Below, piece by piece: positions 45,042-53,778 of a stretch of DNA of 64,000 nucleotides. This stretch comes from Cyanobacteria bacterium FACHB-471 (GTDB lineage: Bacteria; Cyanobacteriota; Cyanobacteriia; Elainellales; Elainellaceae). The translations under genes and the position numbers were made by a program. The stretch spans positions 17,414-81,413 of the forward strand of contig JACJOC010000069.1 in NCBI GenBank assembly GCA_014695345.1. The letters run 5' to 3'. Each line of letters starts with the position of its first letter. The first letter of the stretch is position 1. Below the pieces are notes generated by a model. That model saw nothing but the letters and a program-made list of their open reading frames with translations. It had not been told where the DNA came from and did not search any database.

Positions 45042-46211
45042 TTACACCAGTGTTTTCTCATAGATTCGGTAGGTTTTGTAGACTTTTGCTCCGGTCGCTT
45101 CAACGACTTTACGAGAAGGAGAATTATCTTCGTAGACGTATCCTAGTTCTGCTTGCTTGTAAGGTTTGCCTTTTTGCACGCCACTCTGCATTCCCAGATG
45201 GATCAAAGCTAGAGGCACCATTCTGCGGCGGTGTTCCGGTAGAGCGCAAATGACGATGACTCGTGCCTGGTTGATCTGACGGCGATACCAGAGCAGTTTG
45301 AGAATGCCTAGCCAGTTGAGCTTGCCGCCAACGTGCTTGAGCGCAATGTTGTAGTCAGGCAGCGCCATGAAGAAGCCGACCATTTCCCCTTCGTATTCAG
45401 CAATCCAAAAGATGTCGGGATCAACTACGGTTTTGAGGTCTTCTGCCTCTTCCCTGAATTCTTCTAATGTCCGGGGCGTGGAACTGTAGTTGTTGGCAAA
45501 GGCTTTGTTGAACAGATAATAAATTCCCTCGACATCCTGATCGAACGCTTCGCCTTTAAGATTGACCCGACGAAAGCTCACTCCTGACTTAGCAGCAATA
45601 CGATAGCCTTTTTCATACTCAGTCGGAAGGGGGCGATCGAGGGGCAAGTGATAGGAATAGGCATCGATCGCTTTTTGCCAACCATCCTGCTCAATGAATT
45701 GGGGGTAGTAGGGCGGGTTGTAGGGCATCATGATCGTCGGCGGTGAGTCAAAGCCATTCACCAGCAGCAGGCAATTGTTGTGGGTGGAGAGGTCGATCGG
45801 TCCTCTCGCTTTGGTCATCCCTTGCTCTCGGAGCCACTGGCAGGCAGCTTGCAAAAGAGCCTGGGCAACTGCCGAATCTTCTACGCACTCAAAAAAGCCA
45901 AACAGTCCAACGTTCTTGCCTTCCCGCTCGATCAAACGCTGGTTCACAGATGCCACGATGCGGCCAACGACTTCCTCACCGGATTCGCCCTTCACCGCAA
46001 TAAAAGCTTGCAGTTTGCCGTACTGAAGAAACGGATTGTCTGGGGCAAGCTGCTTGGCAACGCTACTGCGGAGGGGGGGCACCCAGTTTGTGTCGTCAGC
46101 ATAGACTTTTGCAGGAACGTCTAAAAACTGCTCGATTTCTTCTGGGGTGGCGATCGCTCGAACTTGAACAGCCTTGGATGAAGTACTAGTTTGAGTCACG
46201 TCAGTTACCAA
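45042..46211 (-). CDS. GNAT-fold acyltransferase-like protein
   Basis: A protein of up to 389 residues with a GNAT-like fold in two halves. The N-terminal half has FLDVPAKVYADDTNWVPPLR and an EEVVGRIVASVN strand. The centre contains GPIDLSTHNNCLLLVNGFDS and PYNPPYYPQFIEQDGW, and the C-terminal half has WIAEYEGEMVGFFMALPD and VICALPEHRRRMVPLALIH. The pattern is that of the YghO-like family of uncharacterised proteins in bacteria. The substrate is unknown. The TTG at 46211 and a GTG at 46199 are possible starts, with no clear ribosome binding site. It diverges from the thioredoxin gene across 194 bp. Confidence 0.7.
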   Translation of the reverse strand: MVTDVTQTSTSSKAVQVRAIATPEEIEQFLDVPAKVYADDTNWVPPLRSSVAKQLAPDNPFLQYGKLQAFIAVKGESGEEVVGRIVASVNQRLIEREGKNVGLFGFFECVEDSAVAQALLQAACQWLREQGMTKARGPIDLSTHNNCLLLVNGFDSPPTIMMPYNPPYYPQFIEQDGWQKAIDAYSYHLPLDRPLPTEYEKGYRIAAKSGVSFRRVNLKGEAFDQDVEGIYYLFNKAFANNYSSTPRTLEEFREEAEDLKTVVDPDIFWIAEYEGEMVGFFMALPDYNIALKHVGGKLNWLGILKLLWYRRQINQARVIVICALPEHRRRMVPLALIHLGMQSGVQKGKPYKQAELGYVYEDNSPSRKVVEATGAKVYKTYRIYEKTLV

Positions 46212-46405
46212 TAGTTTCTATAGTGTTTTGAACATTCAGCAGGAGAGCTTCCAGTCTGGGTGAGGGGATGTAATAAAGATGCCTTAGTGTACGGGTAAAA
46301 GCGGTACAACGTAGAAATTTTTGTCGATTTAGTCTAGTTTTGACCCGAAACGACGGTCTGACGGTTAACCTAGATCAGGTGGTGATTGAATTATTGTGAC
46401 CTAGC

Positions 46406-46744
46406 ATGAGCAACACTGTCCTTTCGATCACAGATCCTGAGTTTGACGCAGAAGTTTTAAGCGCCACACAGCCTGTGTTGGTTTACTTCTGGGCTTCGTG
46501 GTGTGGCCCTTGCCGCTTGATGTCGCCAGTAGCAGATTGGGCGGCCCAAACCTATGGCGATCGCCTCAAGGTCGTCAAGATGGAAGTCGATCCCAACCCG
46601 GAAACTGTAGCAAAGTACCAGGTTCAGGGAGTTCCTTTTCTGGTTCTGCTAAAGCAGGGCGAAGTTCTTGCTTCGACAGAAGGGGCAATGAGTAAGCAAA
46701 AACTAGAAGCGTTTCTCACGCCTTACTTACCCACAGCGGCTTAA
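46406..46744 (+). CDS. Thioredoxin-fold protein
   Basis: A 112-residue thioredoxin-like protein with the active site WASWCGPCRLMSP and the cis-proline loop VQGVPFLVLLKQGE. Both redox cysteines are present, so it should act as a cytoplasmic dithiol reductant. The length is that of a classic thioredoxin without signal peptide. An aminotransferase gene starts 72 bp downstream on the same strand, probably in the same transcript. Confidence 0.92.
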   Translation: MSNTVLSITDPEFDAEVLSATQPVLVYFWASWCGPCRLMSPVADWAAQTYGDRLKVVKMEVDPNPETVAKYQVQGVPFLVLLKQGEVLASTEGAMSKQKLEAFLTPYLPTAA

Positions 46745-46816
46745 GTAATAAGCCAGTCCGTGTAGGTCCGGACTTGCCCATCCTCCTACGCTATCAATCT
46801 GGGCTACAACAAGACC

Positions 46817-48010
46817 ATGCAATTTGCCAAACGTTTGGAGCCGCTGCAAGCCAATGTGTTTGCAGACATGGACCGGGCTAAAGCTAGAGCTAAGTCCGCA
46901 GGTCAAGATGTGATTGATCTGTCGTTGGGGTCTTCTGACTTGCCTGCATCAGAGCATGTATTGGAGGCGATCGCCACTTCCCTGCGCGATCCTGACACTC
47001 ATGGCTATCTGTTGTTTCATGGGACTCGGTCGTTTCGGCAAGCTGCGGCACAGTGGTATACCCAGAGATTTGGCACCGCTGTAGATCCAGAAACCGAAGT
47101 TTTACCGCTGATTGGTTCGCAAGAAGGGACGGCGCACCTGCCGCTAGCGATCTTAAATCCAGGTGATTTTGCGCTGCTGCAAGATCCTGGCTATCCTTCC
47201 CATGCTGGAGGTGTATATTTGGCGAGCGGTCAGATATACACGATGCCGTTGTTGGCAGAAAACGGATTTTTACCAGTTTTAGAAGATATTCCTGAACCCG
47301 TGCTAAGCCAGGCGCGGATGATGGTATTGAGCTATCCGCATAATCCGACGACGGCGATCGCTCCCCTCTCATTTTTTCAAAAAGCGGTTGCCTTTTGTCA
47401 GCAACACAACCTGGTACTGGTTCACGACTTTCCTTATGTTGACCTGTATTTTGACGGCAGCGCTCCCCCTTCTGTTCTCCAGGCTGACCCGAATAAGACT
47501 TGCTCGATTGAATTCTTTACCATGTCAAAGTCCTATAACATGGGGGGCTTTCGAGTGGGCTATGCGATCGGTAATAAGGAATTAATTCTGGCGCTCCGGC
47601 AGGTAAAAGCGGCTGTGGATTTCAATCAGTATCGCGGCATTTTGAATGGGGCGATCGCTGCTCTCACTGGACCGCAAGCCGGGGTGAATGTCGCAGTTGA
47701 AACTTTCCGTCAGCGTCGGAATGCCTTCATCGCTGTCCTGCACCAAATTGGCTGGCAGGTGCCGTGTCCTGACGCGACGATGTACATCTGGGCAAGACTG
47801 CCAGAACCCTGGGTGCAAGACTCCATCCAATTCTGCACCCGTTTAGTGGAAGAAACAGGCGTTGCCGCTTCTCCTGGGGCAGGTTTTGGTAAGTCGGGTG
47901 AGGGGTATGTCCGATTTGCCCTGGTGCATGAACCAGCGATTTTAGAATCTGCCGTGGAGCGCATGGCAAGGTTCTTTAACCAATATAAATACCATCAACT
48001 GCTTAGCTAA
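46817..48010 (+). CDS. Class I/II PLP-dependent aminotransferase
   Basis: A 397-residue fold-type I aminotransferase. Visible features: VIDLSLGSSDLPASEHVL, PLIGSQEGTAHLPLAIL, LLQDPGYPSHAGGVY, SYPHNPTTAIAP, LVHDFPYVDLYFDG and the PLP-lysine motif FTMSKSYNMGGFRVGYAIGN with the lysine after SMS-type Ser. It most resembles LL-diaminopimelate or N-succinyl-diaminopimelate aminotransferase-like proteins, but substrate cannot be fixed from sequence. It ends 8 bp inside the end of the convergent aspartoacylase gene, so the two stops overlap. Confidence 0.88.
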   Translation: MQFAKRLEPLQANVFADMDRAKARAKSAGQDVIDLSLGSSDLPASEHVLEAIATSLRDPDTHGYLLFHGTRSFRQAAAQWYTQRFGTAVDPETEVLPLIGSQEGTAHLPLAILNPGDFALLQDPGYPSHAGGVYLASGQIYTMPLLAENGFLPVLEDIPEPVLSQARMMVLSYPHNPTTAIAPLSFFQKAVAFCQQHNLVLVHDFPYVDLYFDGSAPPSVLQADPNKTCSIEFFTMSKSYNMGGFRVGYAIGNKELILALRQVKAAVDFNQYRGILNGAIAALTGPQAGVNVAVETFRQRRNAFIAVLHQIGWQVPCPDATMYIWARLPEPWVQDSIQFCTRLVEETGVAASPGAGFGKSGEGYVRFALVHEPAILESAVERMARFFNQYKYHQLLS

Positions 48011-48884
48011 CTTGGAATTGCTGTTTTTGGGTTAAGTACATTGCAATTCCCTTCTCGTAATAGGCAGCTTCGTTAATGAAAATAGGGTAGACGGTTGTGC
48101 TGCCTTGATAGGCGATCGCATCCCCATCAAATGTTAAAAACATTGGGTCGCCAGGATTCAAAGCTTCATAATCTTTGAACTGAAGCTGAGGATGAATCAT
48201 TGCTTGAATCTCACCGTTTTTGCCCTTAGGATAATCGACTGCATTGGCATGTTGGTAAACCGTTAATGATGTTTCTTCTAGTGAAACTGTGTTGCTGTTG
48301 TACTGTTCTAAGTAATCCAAAATTGCACAAACTAATACTTCAGTTTTTTGAAACAGTTCTGCGTGTAGTGTTCCGTGGGCAACGGGTCCGACTTCAATCC
48401 CGACTCCATATCTAGCAATTGATCGCAGTGAATCTTGACTGCGGCCCGAAGCAGCAGAACTGTAAACTTTGAGCTCAGGCTGTTTGCAGCTCAGGTAAGC
48501 TGCCAGCTTTAAAGTGAAGCAGTCAAGACTATCTAAAATCAGCATCAACCCTGCATTAGAGTCAGTGCCGTGCTGATCAATGGCAAAGTCCACAGGCATT
48601 TGTCCTGCTTGTCCAAACTGGCTCTTGATCTCTCTGGCTCGCTGAACTTCATAGTCAAGATCTGTTGCCTTCCCCTCTGGAATATCAAAACAGCGATTCA
48701 AATCTTTATCGATGTAGCGTACCCCTGCTTCTATAGCCCTAGGATTGCCTAATACAGTTAACGTCTCAAAGCTTGGTCTATGGATCAGTTCGGGACATCG
48801 CTCGTACTTTCTAACTGCATAAATCCCATTTAGCTCGTTGCCGTGCGTTCCACCTGCAATTAACACCCGTTTGATTTTGTTCAT
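48003..48884 (-). CDS. Aspartoacylase-like zinc amidohydrolase
   Basis: A 293-residue enzyme of the aspartoacylase/succinylglutamate desuccinylase family. The zinc site is readable: His14 and Glu17 in GGTHGNELNG and His105 in DQHGT. The substrate arginine is Arg64 in DKDLNRCF and the catalytic glutamate is Glu164 in GIEVGPVAHG. All key residues are present, so hydrolysis of N-acetyl-aspartate or another N-acyl amino acid is likely. AAGGA precedes the ATG. It is convergent with the aminotransferase gene and overlaps it by eight bases. Confidence 0.88.
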   Translation of the reverse strand: MNKIKRVLIAGGTHGNELNGIYAVRKYERCPELIHRPSFETLTVLGNPRAIEAGVRYIDKDLNRCFDIPEGKATDLDYEVQRAREIKSQFGQAGQMPVDFAIDQHGTDSNAGLMLILDSLDCFTLKLAAYLSCKQPELKVYSSAASGRSQDSLRSIARYGVGIEVGPVAHGTLHAELFQKTEVLVCAILDYLEQYNSNTVSLEETSLTVYQHANAVDYPKGKNGEIQAMIHPQLQFKDYEALNPGDPMFLTFDGDAIAYQGSTTVYPIFINEAAYYEKGIAMYLTQKQQFQVS

Positions 48885-48999
48885 TTCTATCCTTACTGTC
48901 CTAGCAAGTGTGATGAAGAGTTTTGCTTAGCTAGACAACAGGATATGGGGAAACACACATGACGGAATAATCTGTAGAGCCTCAGTAGCGTCACTCCAG

Positions 49000-49053
49000 A
49001 TCAAAGATTTAAGGGGGAAATGGTTTTACCATTTCCCCCTTAAATCTTTTGAT
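49000..49053. terminator. Long stem-loop between two minus-strand genes
   Basis: A stem of about 25 bp with one bulge (ATCAAAGATTTAAGGGGGAA ATGGT and complement) and a three-base loop. It lies 75 bp after the hemJ stop, so it is its probable terminator. Confidence 0.8.
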
Positions 49054-49127
49054 TGGGTTTAATTAACTGCCTCAGCTTTTTCAGCGATTTGAGTGTTGGT
49101 AGATGCGCTCTAGCTCATCGTAAAAGG

Positions 49128-49757
49128 TTAGCCAGCCTGCACTTCTGATGCATGACCGTTGTTTGCGCTGACGTTAGCCATGCTGCTCATGCTTGCATCA
49201 GCCGTAGCAGCTAGCTTCTCCTTGTCTAGCCGCCGCTTGCGGGCGTAAAGCTGAATAATTGCCGCCATTGCCACGATCAGAGCCAGAACACCCCAAGCCG
49301 TCACATCCGTAGGCAAATTATTCTTAAATACCGCAAGCAGCACAATCACTACCAAAAACACTGTGGGAACTTCATTGAGCCATCGCATTTGCTGACTACC
49401 TAGAGCAAACTTGTCTGCGGCCATTTGTTTCATCAAACGAGCGCAGTAGTGGTGGTAGCCAATCAGCACAACGACAAGACCCATTTTGACATGGAGCCAG
49501 GTATCTCTGAGGAGTTCAGGGGCAGTGACTAGCATGGCGATCGCCATCACTACCGTTAACACCATACCTGGCGTAGTAATCAGCTTATAGAGCCGCTTCT
49601 CCATGATCTGGTATTGCTGTTGAAGAATGCTACGGGCTGGCTCTGGCTGCTCATTTGCTTCGACGTGATAGACAAACAGACGCACCAAATAGAATAAGCC
49701 AGCAAACCAAACCACAACGCCAACAATATGAAATGCTTTGAACCAGAGATAATTCAT
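49128..49757 (-). CDS. hemJ: HemJ: protoporphyrinogen IX oxidase
   Basis: A 209-residue membrane protein with four hydrophobic helices (about residues 5-27, 60-82, 88-104 and 126-144, with a fifth near 152-170). The family signature FHIVGVVVWFAGLFYLVRLF VYH is at the N-terminus, including the conserved His10. HemJ oxidises protoporphyrinogen IX to protoporphyrin IX, the step before the haem and chlorophyll branches. It replaces HemG or HemY in most cyanobacteria. A ribosome binding site (GAGGATC) precedes the ATG. The last 40 residues are a polar Ala/Ser tail. ycf54, needed for a later chlorophyll step, lies 1.4 kb away on the other strand. Confidence 0.93.
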   Translation of the reverse strand: MNYLWFKAFHIVGVVVWFAGLFYLVRLFVYHVEANEQPEPARSILQQQYQIMEKRLYKLITTPGMVLTVVMAIAMLVTAPELLRDTWLHVKMGLVVVLIGYHHYCARLMKQMAADKFALGSQQMRWLNEVPTVFLVVIVLLAVFKNNLPTDVTAWGVLALIVAMAAIIQLYARKRRLDKEKLAATADASMSSMANVSANNGHASEVQAG

Positions 49758-49904
49758 GGGTCAGATCCTCTATAGCTGCTACAGCCAAGACCTAATTGTA
49801 TCGAGTCAATTGCAGTCTTTTAAGGGGCAGCGCCAATGCCTTAAATAAGCTTAACGAGAGAAGCACTCAGACAAGCATTCAGTCAGAATGCCTTAAGCTA
49901 CGCC

Positions 49905-50129
49905 TCAGACAGCGTGCTTAAACAGCGTATCTAGATAAACTCTGGCAGCACGACGGTAGCTCCGAGACGACTCGACGCTGTCGCTATTGCCATTCTGTAA
50001 CAGAAACAGTGAAAGAGCAGCAGAAAACACCCGGTCTTGATCCCAGTCGGGATGGGTTTCCAGGTAGCCTTGGAGCGATTCATGTAGCTCTTCAGGGATT
50101 TCTGCCAAGATGCTGACGGTTGCGTTCAT
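49905..50129 (-). CDS. DUF2811 small cyanobacterial protein
   Basis: A 74-residue soluble protein with the DUF2811 pattern: SILAEIPEELHESLQGYLET, HPDWDQDRVFSAALSLFLLQ, then a short basic tail. The predicted helix-turn-helix-like arrangement of short helices resembles ribbon or antitoxin-like proteins, but the function of the family is unknown. It lies between hemJ and the DnaA-box-like cluster. Confidence 0.88.
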   Translation of the reverse strand: MNATVSILAEIPEELHESLQGYLETHPDWDQDRVFSAALSLFLLQNGNSDSVESSRSYRRAARVYLDTLFKHAV

Positions 50130-50251
50130 GGAAACCTCTGGTAAATGGGCGAATGGACAAAAACACCTGCCTGTGGCGCGATCGCCGCCATAGTTGCAGC
50201 TAAAATCAGCGCCAACGCGACTCTAAGCTAAGTTTGAAACTTTCCCGCAAA

Positions 50252-50589
50252 TAATCCACAGATAATCCACAGGCAGATCCAGATCGGCTCAAATCGGAGC
50301 GCTTTTTAGGTAGGTCGCATCATTGTGCGCTAGAGGGGGGTAGGCTTGTCAATGCTGCAAAATGTTGCGATCCTCTTCAGATAAAAATAAGGTTTACGAG
50401 AGAATCAGGGTTTCAGGGCATTTCTTGTTACATAACTTCATCATAAGACGGTGGTTTATGAGAAAGCTGCTTTTTAAGACTGAAATCCCCAACAATACGG
50501 CAAGTCCTTATGCTCTCGTTAAAGGCTGTGGAAAACCTCAGCTAATCTGTGGAAAAACCTCAACCCACTTGTGGAAACAGTGTGGAATG
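50252..50589. other. Cluster of DnaA-box-like sites
   Basis: Two TAATCCACA (one mismatch from the E. coli consensus TTATCCACA) begin at 50252 and 50263, 11 bp apart. On the other strand TGTGGAAAA, the complement of the cyanobacterial form TTTTCCACA, occurs twice exactly (50527-50535 and 50548-50556), then as TGTGGAAAC (50570-50578) and TGTGGAATG (50581-50589). Start-to-start distances are 21, 22 and 11 bp, close to whole helical turns, so the sites face the same side of the helix. Confidence 0.6.
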
Positions 50590-50713
50590 CGTGGGGAAAA
50601 TCAAGCCAAAAGATAAGAATTGCAAAAAGTTGAAAAGTCAGAAGTTGCTGAATCTTGTCCGTGTTCCTTGCTTCTGCTAAAACCCAATCTGCAAGCGAGG
50701 AATGCTCCTAGAA

Positions 50714-50762
50714 TAGATCAAGTGTTCTGTTGTGTCTATGCTGAAATAGAACACTTGATCTA
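50714..50762. repeat. Perfect 15-bp inverted repeat with 19-base loop
   Basis: TAGATCAAGTGTTCT pairs exactly with AGAACACTTGATCTA. There is no T-run, so it is not a typical terminator. It lies between the DnaA-box-like cluster and ycf54 and could extrude as a cruciform or be a transcript structure. Confidence 0.8.
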
Positions 50763-50931
50763 CAAGGATTGCGATTGGCAAAGGACATTTCTGAGAAAAA
50801 TTCTGTCCGCGCAGAGGCGAGCGAGTGTTCGCTCCTTTCGGAGCTTTGCTAGCTGAAGCAATTTGCTAGCTTTTGTTGCTTGTGCTTTACCTTGCATTTC
50901 CTCAGAGAGAGGGATTATTGCTTTTCCACAG

Positions 50932-50940
50932 ACACTTGAA
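50932..50940 (+). other. Isolated exact TTTTCCACA box
   Basis: An exact match to the cyanobacterial DnaA-box form, in the opposite orientation to the 50527-50589 group, about 210 bp before ycf54. Confidence 0.5.
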
Positions 50941-51150
50941 GTTTTGCTTATGCTGCGATTAGGGGTGTGAGGGATGATCTGAAAGCAGCCGATTTTGATA
51001 ATCTTCTAAAGGTGGGTTGTTCTTGAGGAAGCAAGGTTCGGCACTGCTTTCTTAAAAGTTTGCTTTTTAGGGTGAAAAGGTTGAATAGGGCAGATACCGT
51101 AACAAAATCACCCGAGTTGATTACTGAATGAGTGGTACTGAGATTTAGGT

Positions 51151-51477
51151 ATGCAGACTTACTATTACGCTTTAGCCAGTCAAAAGTTTTTGTTGGAAGA
51201 ACCCATTGATGAGGTGTTGCGGGAGCGGACACGCAACTATCAGGATCAGGGGAAAGAAATCGATTTTTGGCTGGTTCACCAGCCTGCCTTTTTGCAAGCA
51301 CCTGAGATGGCAGCGATCGCTGCTAAGTGCCCAAAACCTGCTGCTGCAGTTGTTTCAACCAACCCGCAGTTGGTTACTTGGCTGAAGTTGCGACTGGAGT
51401 ATGTAGCAACGGGTGAGTTTCAGGCTCCCTCTGCGACGATTCCTGATCCGCTGGCTTCTCTGGCTTCTGTGTCTTAA
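51151..51477 (+). CDS. ycf54: Ycf54: Mg-protoporphyrin ester cyclase accessory subunit
   Basis: A 108-residue protein with the strongly conserved Ycf54/DUF2488 sequence: TYYYALASQKFLLEEPIDEV, then EIDFWLVHQPAFLQAPEM and PAAAVVSTNPQLVTWLKLRL. Ycf54 binds the diiron cyclase AcsF/CycI and is required for making protochlorophyllide from Mg-protoporphyrin monomethyl ester. It has no signal peptide. A secreted SPOR-like protein starts seven bases after its stop. It diverges from hemJ and DUF2811 across the 1-kb region with DnaA-box-like sites. Confidence 0.93.
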   Translation: MQTYYYALASQKFLLEEPIDEVLRERTRNYQDQGKEIDFWLVHQPAFLQAPEMAAIAAKCPKPAAAVVSTNPQLVTWLKLRLEYVATGEFQAPSATIPDPLASLASVS

Positions 51478-51483
51478 ACCGCC

Positions 51484-52200
51484 ATGGGCGACCCAATCAT
51501 GCGCCAAACTCCAATAAAGTTGCCAATCGAGCTGTGTGTCTTCTCAGTGAAGGTGGCGCTTGCTGCTGTAGTTGCGGGGATCAATATCACGGGGATCATG
51601 GGGCAGAGAGCGATCGCCCAATCTGCTCCTGCCTGTGAGCCACCTGCGGCAGGAGAATATCTGCTTCTAGTGGTCAGCGAGTCTGGCCAAACACCAGAAC
51701 AGCTTCGGCGTACCTTACCGCCTAATGCCTCCACAACGGTTTGCCGCTATTTGGACAACACGGTTACTCGCGTCGGCGGCTTTACTGATGCTGAAGTTGC
51801 CAACTCGTGGGCACAGTATTTGAGTGACCTTGGCGGAATGCAAGCATTTGTTGCCCGTCCATCTGAAGCGACTTCAACTCAGTCCCAAACTCCTAACACA
51901 CAGCCCGCTCCATCCACCGAGACACTGTCTTACAATCCCCAACCTCTAGCCGCAGGCTATGCGGTGCTGGTTGACTACTTCAACCGTCCAGAAGTAGCAA
52001 CTGATGTGCAGCAGGTATTAGGTAGTCAAGTAGGGCTAGTTTCCTATGGGCAGCGTCCTTACCTGTTAGCGTTGCATACCTCCGATGCGGCTGTAGCAAA
52101 TTCTGTATTGCAGCGATTGAGCGATCGCAACTTCTTAGCATTAGTTGTTGATAGCCGTCGCGTCGTTTTGTTGACCCCAACGGTCGCCTCGGTGGATTAG
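51484..52200 (+). CDS. Secreted protein with two SPOR-like repeats
   Basis: A 238-residue exported protein. A signal peptide with a long hydrophobic core (about residues 15-45, ending AIAQSA) is followed by two halves with SPOR-like alternation: residues 50-125 (EYLLLVVSE ... GGMQAFVARP) and 160-235 (GYAVLVDYFN ... FLALVVDSRRVVLLT). A Ser/Thr/Pro/Gln-rich linker joins them. SPOR domains bind septal peptidoglycan, so an envelope role is possible, but the match is by pattern only. ATGs at 51484 and 51499 are both possible. It lies seven bases after ycf54. Confidence 0.6.
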   Translation: MGDPIMRQTPIKLPIELCVFSVKVALAAVVAGINITGIMGQRAIAQSAPACEPPAAGEYLLLVVSESGQTPEQLRRTLPPNASTTVCRYLDNTVTRVGGFTDAEVANSWAQYLSDLGGMQAFVARPSEATSTQSQTPNTQPAPSTETLSYNPQPLAAGYAVLVDYFNRPEVATDVQQVLGSQVGLVSYGQRPYLLALHTSDAAVANSVLQRLSDRNFLALVVDSRRVVLLTPTVASVD

Positions 52201-52216
52201 CACTAGTCACCTCAGT

Positions 52217-52265
52217 TAGGGCACAGAAGAAGGCAGGGCTTAGCCCTGCCTTCTTCTGTGCCCTA
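52217..52265. terminator. Bidirectional terminator
   Basis: A perfect 24-bp stem (TAGGGCACAGAAGAAGGCAG and GGCT with complement). It separates the stop at 52200 (plus) from the stop at 52297 (minus). Its core resembles the terminators at 3607 and 56997, which carry GGGCTTAGCCC or GGGCTAAGCCC loops. Confidence 0.88.
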
Positions 52266-52296
52266 ATAGATTTTGAAGCGTGAAGGTTTAATAGAA

Positions 52297-52749
52297 TCAA
52301 GCTGGGCCAGCTAACCAGGAGATCGTGATGCCTAACAAGCAGCCGACAATTACCTGAACGGGAGTATGCCCTAGCAGTTCCTTGAGGCGTTCTTCGGCAA
52401 ATTCAGTGTCGCCCCGAAACAGTTCGTCCACGATCTGGTTAAGGATTCGTGCCTGTTTGCCAGCAGCCTGACGGACTCCGGTTGCATCGTACATGACGAT
52501 GATGGCAAAGATTAGAGCGATCGCAAATTCGCTGCTCTCCCACCCCATTAATTGTCCTACCCCAGTTGCCAAGGACGACACCAGAGCAGAATGGGCGCTG
52601 GGCATTCCGCCAGTTTCAACAAGCGTGCGAAAGTTAACCTTGCCGTGTCGAGCAAACTCAAAGACTAACTTGAGCACCTGAGCGATTAAACAGGCGATGA
52701 CTGCGACCAGCAGTACGTGATTATCCAAAATTGCACTAATGTCCTGCAT
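52297..52749 (-). CDS. Divergent PAP2-family (DUF212) membrane protein
   Basis: A 150-residue membrane protein with three or four helices. The family motifs are GGMPSAHSALVSSLAT (residues 47-62), YDATGVRQAAGKQA and LGHTPVQVIVG near the C-terminus; the SAHS and GHTP histidines are the phosphatase-type residues. Members are related to acid phosphatases of lipid phosphates; the exact substrate is unknown. It lies 27 bp downstream of the geranylgeranyl-diphosphate synthase gene on the same strand, which suggests a prenyl-phosphate link, as is common in cyanobacteria. Confidence 0.88.
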   Translation of the reverse strand: MQDISAILDNHVLLVAVIACLIAQVLKLVFEFARHGKVNFRTLVETGGMPSAHSALVSSLATGVGQLMGWESSEFAIALIFAIIVMYDATGVRQAAGKQARILNQIVDELFRGDTEFAEERLKELLGHTPVQVIVGCLLGITISWLAGPA

Positions 52750-52776
52750 GACGGCATCCCCCCCCTTAGTGAGTCC

Positions 52777-53679
52777 TTAATAAGTTCGGGCAGTAATGTA
52801 GTCGGCGATCGCCATCAAAGGCTGAGCGCTTTCTCCAAAAGGCTCTAGCTGCGCTTTAGCATGAGCGATTCGCTGTTCTGCCTGACGCTTTGACTCCTCA
52901 ATGCCCCAAATGCTGGGATAGGTCACTTTTTGAGCCTGCAAATCTTTGCCCACTGATTTGCCCAATTCCTCTTGGGTTGCCGTAATATCCAGCACATCAT
53001 CCACGATTTGAAAGGCTAGCCCAATGTCTTGAGCATAGCTGGAAAGCCTTTGAACGTTAGCTTCTGACCCACCTGCCAACACTGCCCCGCACACTACAGC
53101 GGCTTCGAGCAGCGCTCCTGTTTTGTGGCGATGAATAAAATCAAGCGTTTCCAACGCGACATCGACCTTGCCTTCAGACTCCAGGTCAACCACTTGACCC
53201 CCAACCAGTCCGGCTGCACCCACCGCTCGCCCTAGCCGTGAAATGACTTGCAGAACTTGCTCAGCAGGTACTCCCTGAGTTTGCAGCGCAATGAACTCAA
53301 ATGCATAAGCTAACAAACCGTCTCCCGCTAAGATCGCAACGTCTTCCCCATAGACCTTGTGATTGGTCAGCTTGCCCCGGCGATAGTCATCGTTATCCAT
53401 CGCAGGCAAATCGTCATGAATCAGAGACATCGTGTGGATCATTTCTAGGGCACAAGCCGTTGGCATTGCCATTGCAGCACTCCCGCCCAGCAGTTCACAG
53501 GTTGCCAGACAAAGAATTGGGCGCAGACGCTTGCCCCCTGCCATGAGAGAGTAGCGCATTGCTTCATAAATCTTTTCCGGATAGACGACTGCAATGGACT
53601 GGTCCAGGGCGGATTCTACACGAGCTTGTTGGGCGGATAGGTAAGTAGAAAGGTTAAACTCTGACTGAGATAAATTCAT
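52777..53679 (-). CDS. crtE: Geranylgeranyl diphosphate synthase (trans-prenyltransferase)
   Basis: A protein of about 300 residues with both aspartate-rich motifs of trans-isoprenyl diphosphate synthases: [15 protein letters not shown] and [38 protein letters not shown] and the KVTYPSIWG close of the family are present. It condenses isopentenyl units to C20 (or C15/C20) diphosphate for carotenoids, phytol and quinones. I take the ATG at 53679 in place of a GTG 33 bases upstream, because this start gives the usual [16 protein letters not shown]-terminus. folD lies upstream on the same strand. Confidence 0.92.
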   Translation of the reverse strand: MNLSQSEFNLSTYLSAQQARVESALDQSIAVVYPEKIYEAMRYSLMAGGKRLRPILCLATCELLGGSAAMAMPTACALEMIHTMSLIHDDLPAMDNDDYRRGKLTNHKVYGEDVAILAGDGLLAYAFEFIALQTQGVPAEQVLQVISRLGRAVGAAGLVGGQVVDLESEGKVDVALETLDFIHRHKTGALLEAAVVCGAVLAGGSEANVQRLSSYAQDIGLAFQIVDDVLDITATQEELGKSVGKDLQAQKVTYPSIWGIEESKRQAEQRIAHAKAQLEPFGESAQPLMAIADYITARTY

Positions 53680-53778
53680 GGCGTTAGTCACGGCTAGCCC
53701 TTGATTCCTCACACTTCTGATTCAACTTAAAATTTCCGTTTGTGCTACGAAAGTTTTGCACAGTTTGCGCTCAAAATT

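Larger units (their letters stand above)
50130..51150. other. 1-kb divergent intergenic region, candidate oriC
   Basis: No convincing ORF lies between DUF2811 (minus) and ycf54 (plus). The region carries seven DnaA-box-like 9-mers, a 15-bp-arm inverted repeat (50714-50762) and a small hairpin (50819-50834). Around 50385-50460 it is AT-rich. ORF-like frames here lack starts, ribosome binding sites and motifs. Confidence 0.55.

Noticed and set aside
50362..50856. Plus-strand frames in the DnaA-box region (50362-50616 and 50620-50856)
   Set aside because: They cross the DnaA-box-like sites and the inverted repeat, lack ribosome binding sites and resemble no protein.
50948..51301. Minus-strand 117-codon frame overlapping ycf54
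   Set aside because: Half antisense to ycf54, with no motif.
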